Of a DNA stretch of 20,110 nucleotides, positions 1-5,368 are shown piece after piece (within the stretch, counting starts at the first letter, position 1; the number at the start of each line of letters is the position of its first letter). The notes below the pieces were generated by a model that had not been told where the DNA came from, ran no database searches, and worked only from the letters and a program-made list of their open reading frames with translations. Origin of the DNA: a virus; the IMG/VR virus record IMGVR_UViG_3300025872_001385, positions 1-20,110 of that record. The stretch is one strand, 5' to 3'. The translations under genes and the position numbers were made by a program.

Positions 1-280
1 CTCGGCCAACAGCAAGGTCATTGGCTTTGCTCAGGCTTCCATTGCGTCGGGTTCCTACGGTTGGGTGCAGATCGGCGGTAAGCCGGTTGTGAACCTTGCC
101 GCATCGTGCCTCCCAGCTGTGCCGCTCTTTACGACGGCCACGGCGGGAACGCTTGATGACGCCACGGTAACCGGCGGTTTGGTGATGGGCATCGTTGCCC
201 TTACCACGGCGTCGGGTGCTACCGCTCTGACCTGCGTTGCGGGCTACCCGCACGTTGCGACGGGCGTCGTGGGCTTCTAA
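1..280 (+). CDS. Capsid-associated (decoration-type) virion protein, C-terminal part only
   Basis: An open frame runs in from the left edge (first full codon at base 2) and ends with TAA at 278-280, so only about the last 92 residues are present. The visible part is rich in Ala, Gly, Thr and Val, with alternating small and hydrophobic residues typical of beta structure. The stretch SYGWVQIGGKPVVNLAA followed by a TAGTLDDATVTGG segment resembles the C-terminal beta domain of phage capsid decoration or head-associated proteins, in which a 'YGWVQ.rG' strand precedes an Ala/Thr-rich region. The GTG at 65 is an internal valine rather than a start, because the frame is open upstream. The next gene begins two bases after the stop. 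Family assignment is by remembered pattern; the protein could instead be the end of the major capsid protein itself. Confidence 0.6.
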   Translation, partial: SANSKVIGFAQASIASGSYGWVQIGGKPVVNLAASCLPAVPLFTTATAGTLDDATVTGGLVMGIVALTTASGATALTCVAGYPHVATGVVGF

Positions 281-282
281 CG

Positions 283-1059
283 ATGCAACCTCTGGAAATC
301 ACGGTTCAAGCGGCGGGTACGGCAGAGGAACTTTGTTCCAATATCCGCTCGGCGCTTGGCCGTGGTTTGCCAGAACTGACCCTCGCTCCCATCAAGCACG
401 ATGGCAACATGGTGTTGGTGGCGAGCGGGTGGTCTATGCCCGACTACATTGACGAGATTAAGGCGCACCGCCGAGCCGGTCGCCCGATTGTGGCTATCAA
501 GGCCGCACACGACTTTCTGGTGGAGAACGGGGTTGAGCCTGACCTGTGGGTTAACCTTGACCCGCGTGACCGTACAAGCGGCATACAGCGGCTGAACAAG
601 CACACGGTGTATATGCCCTCGTCACGCTGCCCACCGACTACGTTTGACTATCTTAAAGATCACAAGGTGCTGCTGTGGCACTCATGGGCAGAAGGCCCAG
701 AGATGCAGGCTATCGGCCCCGGCAAACTCGCCATTGGCGGCGGCACCACATCAGGATTGCGAGCCATTAACATCGGCTACATCCTCGGATTCCGACACTT
801 CACGCTATACGGCTATGACTCTTGCAACCGTGCTGACGGCGTAAAGCGGTTCACGGGCGACAAGGCAGGCCAAACCATAGACATCTGGGTAGGCGGCCCG
901 ACCGGCAAGAAGTTCAACTGCAACCTTGCTATGGCCCAGCAGGCCAACGAGTTCCAGAAGATTTACGAGGTTATGGGCGATGTCAACATTGAGGCCCACG
1001 GCCCCGGTCTGATTGCAGAGATTCTGCGTGTCAGGCGCGAACGGGCGATGGCAGCCTAA
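283..1059 (+). CDS. DUF115 / MptE-like Rossmann-type protein
   Basis: This 258-residue protein looks like the DUF115 family (6-hydroxymethylpterin pyrophosphokinase MptE-like, also found in Maf flagellin-modification proteins). Visible family features are a first strand with a Gly/Ser turn, LVASGWSMPD (residues 45-54). Next comes AIKAAHDFLVENGVEPDLWV (71-90) running into a NLDP motif (91-94), which matches the family's 'PD....lDp' signature. A Gly-rich loop GGGTTSGLRA (152-161) is followed by YILGFRHFTLYGYDS (166-180), matching the family's 'G....A..lA..lGf..i.l.G.D' block. The family is known for nucleotide- or sugar-nucleotide-related folds. The phage role is unknown; proximity to capsid and fibre genes could suggest virion or host-surface glycan modification, but that is inference. 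Only a weak ribosome site precedes the ATG. It ends with TAATG, overlapping the next start by one base. Confidence 0.75.
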   Translation: MQPLEITVQAAGTAEELCSNIRSALGRGLPELTLAPIKHDGNMVLVASGWSMPDYIDEIKAHRRAGRPIVAIKAAHDFLVENGVEPDLWVNLDPRDRTSGIQRLNKHTVYMPSSRCPPTTFDYLKDHKVLLWHSWAEGPEMQAIGPGKLAIGGGTTSGLRAINIGYILGFRHFTLYGYDSCNRADGVKRFTGDKAGQTIDIWVGGPTGKKFNCNLAMAQQANEFQKIYEVMGDVNIEAHGPGLIAEILRVRRERAMAA

Positions 1060-1886
1060 TGGCGATCCCTTCCCGAGTATTGGGGTCGGGCGTTAACCAA
1101 CTCTCCACGGTATCTATCTGCGGGGACGGTAATGTTTCGGTGACGGCTGCTGGCACCTCGGCAGGCGATGCGACGGCCATCACATTTGTTTACAACAACG
1201 TCACGACGGTAGGTGCAGGTGCAGGGGTCAAACTGCCGCCGACCGAGATGGGCGAAACCATTATCGTGCGTAATGGCGGCGCAAATCCGCTGCTGGTGTA
1301 TCCCTATGATGCTAACAGCACCATCAACAACGTAGGTTCTGGGCTAATCAACACAGGTTGCTCGGCCTTGTTCTTTGCTGTAAGCAACACAGTTTGGGAA
1401 GAATTGCAGGGGTTTGGGCGAGCGGTGCCGATCCTGCATTACGGTGCGTTTAGCGATACGACGCTGCAAACAGCGGCATCTATCAACACCGCTTACGGTA
1501 TGGTTTTTAACACCACCGATAGCAGCAATGGCGTGTCTATCGGCTCACCGTCCTCTCGGCTTGTTGTGGCTAACCAAGGCGTCTACAACGTGCAGTTTTC
1601 GGCACAGCTAGACAAGACCTCGGGCGGCACGGGAAACATTTACATCTGGTTGCGTAAAAACGGCACCAACGTCGCCAACACCGCCACTACTGTCGCCATC
1701 CAAGGAAGCGCAGCGCGTACCGTTGCCGCTTGGAACTTCATCATCCAGCTTGAGCCTACTCACTACGTTGAATTGATGTGGGCTACGGATGACACAAGCG
1801 TTAGAATTCTTGCAGCCAGCGCCACAAGCGTATGGCCTGCGATTCCCTCGGTCATTTGTACCATCACACAGGTCAACAACCTGTAA
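1059..1886 (+). CDS. Two-domain beta-rich virion protein (capsid or tail fibre, C1q/jelly-roll-like C terminus)
   Basis: This 275-residue protein has no obvious enzyme motif. Residues about 15-117 form a beta-rich domain with a VTTVGAGAGVKLPP segment, then ETIIVRNGGANPLLVYPYDA and a TVWEEL end. This pattern recurs in phage structural proteins, where small strands end in an Asn-Ala-Gly-Ala 'n.G.n.l.vyP' turn. Residues about 125-272 start with ILHYGAFSDTTLQTAAS and contain NQGVYNVQFSAQLD and GNIYIWLRKNGTNV, ending in a hydrophobic strand. This is the arrangement of the C1q/TNF-like jelly roll used at the tips of many phage fibres and receptor-binding proteins. The gene overlaps its upstream neighbour at TAATG and sits between capsid and connector genes, so a head fibre is as likely as a tail fibre. 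Confidence 0.6.
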   Translation: MAIPSRVLGSGVNQLSTVSICGDGNVSVTAAGTSAGDATAITFVYNNVTTVGAGAGVKLPPTEMGETIIVRNGGANPLLVYPYDANSTINNVGSGLINTGCSALFFAVSNTVWEELQGFGRAVPILHYGAFSDTTLQTAASINTAYGMVFNTTDSSNGVSIGSPSSRLVVANQGVYNVQFSAQLDKTSGGTGNIYIWLRKNGTNVANTATTVAIQGSAARTVAAWNFIIQLEPTHYVELMWATDDTSVRILAASATSVWPAIPSVICTITQVNNL

Positions 1887-1893
1887 TCCCCAC

Positions 1894-1898
1894 AGGAG
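1894..1898 (+). promoter_or_regulatory. Ribosome binding site fixing the start at 1907
   Basis: AGGAG lies eight bases before ATG 1907, in the only gap (20 bases) between late genes in this part of the operon. It supports ATG 1907 over an in-frame start at 1832, which would overlap the previous gene by 55 bases. Confidence 0.7.
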
Positions 1899-1906
1899 CA
1901 AGGACA

Positions 1907-2455
1907 ATGCCACTAGATAGCGATGTTTCTAACGCCGACGCACAGTTGCACGTTGAGTTTTACGTTAAGGACGATGGCCCCGGCAAAGGCAAAACCTACT
2001 GCCGCGTCATGGCCCCCGGCGATAAGACCAACATCATTGACCAGCCCGCACGCGAGGAAGATAAAGCACGTTTCCCGCGCCAATGGCTGTACTTTCAGAC
2101 GCAACAGAGCGATGGCGTGGCCGCAGAAATCGGCACTCCGCTGTCAGCGTGGCACAAGGACGCTCCCGAGGAAATTACGCGCGACCAGATCGCAGAACTG
2201 GTCATTTTGAAGTTTGTGACGGTGGAGCAGTTGGCTCTGGCGTCGGACGCGCAACTACAGCGCATTGGCATGGGTGGAGTTGGCCTACGTGAGCGGGCAA
2301 AACTGTACCTTAACCGCAAGAACCGCGCTGAAAGCAGCGCAGAACTTGAGGACACCAAGCGCCAGTTAGCCGAATTGCAAGCACAGATGGCGGCTTTGAT
2401 AGAGGACAAACCTCGTCGTGGCCGCCCGCCGAAAGAGGCTTTAGTGGAGGCATAG
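1907..2455 (+). CDS. Hypothetical virion-region protein with helical middle and AT-hook-like basic tail
   Basis: This 182-residue protein is not assigned to a named family. Its N-terminal third (VEFYVKDDGPGKGKTYCRVM, residues 16-35) looks beta-rich. Residues about 102-137, FVTVEQLALASDAQLQRIGM and onward to GLRERAKLYL, resemble a small helical repeat of the SAM or helix-hairpin-helix type. Residues about 141-165 form an Ala/Leu/Gln/Glu helix that could be coiled coil. The C terminus PRRGRPPKEA (169-178) contains RGRPPK, the core of an AT-hook minor-groove-binding motif. The 25-residue upstream extension was rejected because ATG 1907 has a good AGGAG site. Proteins with this layout often lie just before the adaptor gene in podoviruses and may be minor capsid or head-completion factors; that role is inferred from position only. 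Confidence 0.75.
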   Translation: MPLDSDVSNADAQLHVEFYVKDDGPGKGKTYCRVMAPGDKTNIIDQPAREEDKARFPRQWLYFQTQQSDGVAAEIGTPLSAWHKDAPEEITRDQIAELVILKFVTVEQLALASDAQLQRIGMGGVGLRERAKLYLNRKNRAESSAELEDTKRQLAELQAQMAALIEDKPRRGRPPKEALVEA

Positions 2456-2456
2456 T

Positions 2457-3368
2457 ATGGGCAGCACGATGATTCAACTCATTCAGCAATGCACGAATGA
2501 GTTAGGCATCCCGACGCCAAACACGGTGGCTGGTAACGCCAGCCAAGAAACCGTGCAGTTGTTGGCGTTGATGAACGCAGCAGGCTATGAGTTGCTTCGT
2601 CGTGCTGATTGGCGTGAACTGACGCGCCAGCATACTTTCTACACCGAGGCGACGACCGCCACGGGTAACTGGGTCAATGGAGTGGCCGCGATCACCGGCC
2701 TTGCCTCTACGACAGGGCTGGATACGACGTATCAGGTGCAAGGCGTTGGTATCCCCAATGCGACCTACATCACATCCGTTGGCCCCACCTCGGTTGCGCT
2801 TAACTATCAGGTCACCGAAACGCAGGTTGGCGGGCAGGTCATCTTTCAGAAGGTGAAGTATTCCATGCCTGCTGACTACTACAGCACGGTCAACCGCACG
2901 CATTGGGATAAGAGCAAGCGTTGGGAAATGCTCGGCCCCGAGTCGCCGCAGCAATGGGAATGGCTGCTGTCAGGCTACATCAGCACCGGCCCCCGTATCC
3001 GTTGGCGTCTGCTTGGTCAGTATTTCCAGATTTGGCCGGGCATGAACGCGGGCGAGTTGCTGGGCTTTGAGTACCGCAGCAAGGGCTGGGCATACAGTTT
3101 AACAGGCTTGGTGCAAAACAGTTTTACCGCTGACAACGACACCTGCATCTACCCAGATCGCGTGATGGTGTTGATGACCAAGCTCAAATACTTTGAGGCC
3201 AAGGGCTTTGACACCACGGCGCTGTACCGCGATTTTCTGATGGAATTGGAAGCAGCGGTGGCGCAGGACACGGCAGCCGCCAATCTCTCGTTTGCACCAC
3301 GACCGGGAACCGTACTCATTGGATACGACAACATCCCCGACTCTGGCTACGGCACGGGCAACAACTAA
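2457..3368 (+). CDS. Phage head-tail adaptor protein (SU10-type)
   Basis: This 303-residue protein fits the phage adaptor family of short-tailed phages, which forms a ring between the portal and the tail nozzle. The start is IQLIQQCTNELGIPTP, followed by NASQETVQLLALMNAAGYEL (residues 27-46) and LRRADWREL, the characteristic N-terminal helical part. A beta-rich insertion follows (about 58-125), containing GLASTTGLDTTYQVQGVGIP. Then comes the YSMPADYYSTVNRTHWD block and a WEWLLSGYISTGPRIRWRL segment, both typical of this family. The C-terminal helices (DFLMELEAAVAQDTAAA) precede a flexible tail. GGAGG at 2446-2450 is spaced six bases from ATG 2457. Placement immediately before the nozzle gene agrees with the conserved podovirus order. 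Confidence 0.8.
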   Translation: MGSTMIQLIQQCTNELGIPTPNTVAGNASQETVQLLALMNAAGYELLRRADWRELTRQHTFYTEATTATGNWVNGVAAITGLASTTGLDTTYQVQGVGIPNATYITSVGPTSVALNYQVTETQVGGQVIFQKVKYSMPADYYSTVNRTHWDKSKRWEMLGPESPQQWEWLLSGYISTGPRIRWRLLGQYFQIWPGMNAGELLGFEYRSKGWAYSLTGLVQNSFTADNDTCIYPDRVMVLMTKLKYFEAKGFDTTALYRDFLMELEAAVAQDTAAANLSFAPRPGTVLIGYDNIPDSGYGTGNN

Positions 3369-4943
3369 ATGGCTTCGCCCACTCGCCGCCGTCTCATCCA
3401 GCGCACACAAGCCAATGTGGCGTCCCTCCCCGCCCCTGTGGGCGGTTGGAACGCACGCGATGCGCTTGCCAACATGGCTCCCACGGATGCCGTCACGCTA
3501 GACAATTTGTTCCCCGGCGTCAGCAGCGTGACGTTGCGCGGTGGCTACGACAAACACGCCACAGGCATGACCGGCCAGATTGAAACGCTGATGACCTACA
3601 GCGCAGGCACGACAGACAAACTGTTTGCCATCGTTGGCGGCAACATTTTTGACGTTACTGTGGCAGGCCCGGTGGGTGCCGCAGTCGTAACGGGGCTGTC
3701 TAACAGCCGCTGGGAATACACCAACATTACGACCGCAGGCGGCAGTTACCTGTATGCCGCGAACGGCGCTGACAAACCACGCCTTTACAACGGATCATCG
3801 TGGACAGCCATTGACGGCGCATCCACACCTGCCATTACAGGCGTCACCACTACCACGCTCACCTCGCCCACCCTGTTTAAAAACAGGATGTGGTTCATCC
3901 AAAAAGACACCTTAAAAGCATGGTATTTGCCGACCGCATCGGTGGGCGGTGCAGCTAACGCGCTAGACCTGTCATCGGTTGCACATTTGGGTGGCAGCCT
4001 TGTGGCGATGGCGTCATGGACGATTGACGCAGGCTACGGCGTAGACGACAACCTTGTTTTTGTCACCGATCAAGGCGAGGTTATCGTTTATCGCGGCACC
4101 GACCCCTCTAGCGCCTCCACATGGGCGCTGATCGGCGTCTGGATTATCGGTGCGCCTATTTCTCGGCGTTGCTTGCTGAAATACGGCGGCGATTTGCTGG
4201 TTTTGACGCTTGATGGCCTGATTCCGATGGCATCGGCGCTGCAATCGTCACGCCTTGACCCCAACGTGGCGCTGTCGGACAAGATTCAAGGCGCGTTTGC
4301 CGTTGCTGCCAAAACGTACAAGAGCAACTTTGGTTGGGGGATGCTGTATCACCCGCTAAACAACGCTCTAATTGTCAACATTCCTGTGTCGTCTAACGCA
4401 CAAGTGCAGTTTGTGATGAACAACATCACCAAAGCGTGGTGTCGGTTCACCGGCTGGTATGCAAACTGTTGGTCATCGCTAAACGATGAGCCGTATTACG
4501 GCGCTGATGGGTACGTCGCAAAGGCTTGGACGACGGGAACCGGCTCGGCGGGCTATAACGACAATGGTCAGGCCATCAATAGCAAGGCACTACAAGCGTT
4601 CAATTACTTTGACACCCGTGGCGTCATCAAATACTTCACCCGTGGCCGCACAACCACCTACTCCAACGGTCAGCCGACCATTGGCGTTGGTATTGCGGTG
4701 GATTTCCAGACCGATGACTTCCTTGGTGCGTTGTCGTTTGTCGGCACCAATTACGGTCTATGGGACGTTGGGCTATGGGATCAGGCGATTTGGGGCAGCA
4801 ACACGATTGCGAGCAACACGGTCGTAGGGTTGAGCGGTATCGGTTATTGCGGCGGCATCATTTTCAACAGCAGCAGCAAGAACGTATCGCTTGAGTGGGC
4901 ATCAACTGATGTGGTGTATCAACTCGGATGGGCTGGGATATAG
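3369..4943 (+). CDS. Tail nozzle / tail tube protein (P22 gp10-like position)
   Basis: This 524-residue protein has the hallmark N terminus of podoviral tail nozzle proteins: APVGGWNARDALANMAPTDA (residues 22-41), then LDNLFPG and VTLRGGYDKHATG. A long series of beta-propeller-like strands follows, including DKLFAIVGGNIFDVTVAG, SYLYAANGADKPRLYNG and LFKNRMWFIQKDTLKAWYLP. The KAWCRFTGWYANCW block lies later in the protein, and the C terminus has paired GLWDVGLWDQAIWG repeats before a beta-rich end. Nozzle proteins assemble as hexamers under the adaptor ring and close the tail channel until DNA ejection. It starts directly after the adaptor stop codon, with only a weak ribosome site, suggesting coupled translation. 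Its last 16 bases overlap the next gene. Confidence 0.85.
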   Translation: MASPTRRRLIQRTQANVASLPAPVGGWNARDALANMAPTDAVTLDNLFPGVSSVTLRGGYDKHATGMTGQIETLMTYSAGTTDKLFAIVGGNIFDVTVAGPVGAAVVTGLSNSRWEYTNITTAGGSYLYAANGADKPRLYNGSSWTAIDGASTPAITGVTTTTLTSPTLFKNRMWFIQKDTLKAWYLPTASVGGAANALDLSSVAHLGGSLVAMASWTIDAGYGVDDNLVFVTDQGEVIVYRGTDPSSASTWALIGVWIIGAPISRRCLLKYGGDLLVLTLDGLIPMASALQSSRLDPNVALSDKIQGAFAVAAKTYKSNFGWGMLYHPLNNALIVNIPVSSNAQVQFVMNNITKAWCRFTGWYANCWSSLNDEPYYGADGYVAKAWTTGTGSAGYNDNGQAINSKALQAFNYFDTRGVIKYFTRGRTTTYSNGQPTIGVGIAVDFQTDDFLGALSFVGTNYGLWDVGLWDQAIWGSNTIASNTVVGLSGIGYCGGIIFNSSSKNVSLEWASTDVVYQLGWAGI

Positions 4944-5368
4944 TCAGCGGCCCCCATGTGGGCCATTGGGTCATGTCACGCACCGATGGTGCGTATAACT
5001 CCGACCGCTCGGTTGCCATCGGGCTTGAGCGAGACGGTGAGTTGGTCGCCGGTACGGTTTACGAGATGTGGAACGGCAGATCGGTCGTTTGCCACATCAC
5101 TTGGGATCAAATCACACCGGCTTACCTTGCCGCTGTGTACGACTATCCCTACAACGTCGCAAATGTTGATAAGATAATAGGGCCGATTTCCAGCAAGCAT
5201 ACCCGCGCGCTGAAACTGGTCACGAAAATGGGGTTTTCGGAGGAAGCGCGTATCAAAGACGGCGCACCTGACGGAGACATTGTTTTTATGACGCAGACAC
5301 CAGACAGGTGTCGTTTCTTGGAGCCGAGGTATGGGCAAAAAATCACCAGCACCGCCGCCAGCGCCTGA
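4928..5368 (+). CDS. GNAT-type N-acetyltransferase-like protein
   Basis: This 146-residue protein looks like the GNAT-family proteins often found among podovirus structural genes. The strand pair VAIGLERDGELVAGTVYEMW (residues 29-48) matches the family's central 'g.a.giVeddrivAg..y' hairpin. YDYPYNVANVDKIIGPISSK (71-90) and ALKLVTKMGFSEEARIKDG (94-112) match the acetyl-CoA-binding helix and the 'a....eklGF..e....d' segment. GDIVFM (116-121) is the last core strand, followed by DRCRFLEPRYG, which is common in the phage members. The acceptor substrate is unknown; a virion protein, a host protein or a surface sugar are all possible. It overlaps the nozzle gene by 16 bases and the next gene by 38, so its final dozen residues are read from DNA that also encodes the next gene's start. 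Confidence 0.75.
   Translation: MGWDIVSGPHVGHWVMSRTDGAYNSDRSVAIGLERDGELVAGTVYEMWNGRSVVCHITWDQITPAYLAAVYDYPYNVANVDKIIGPISSKHTRALKLVTKMGFSEEARIKDGAPDGDIVFMTQTPDRCRFLEPRYGQKITSTAASA

Noticed and set aside
1832-1906. Upstream extension of the gene at 1907
   Set aside because: It would overlap the previous gene by 55 bases and the good AGGAG site lies before ATG 1907.
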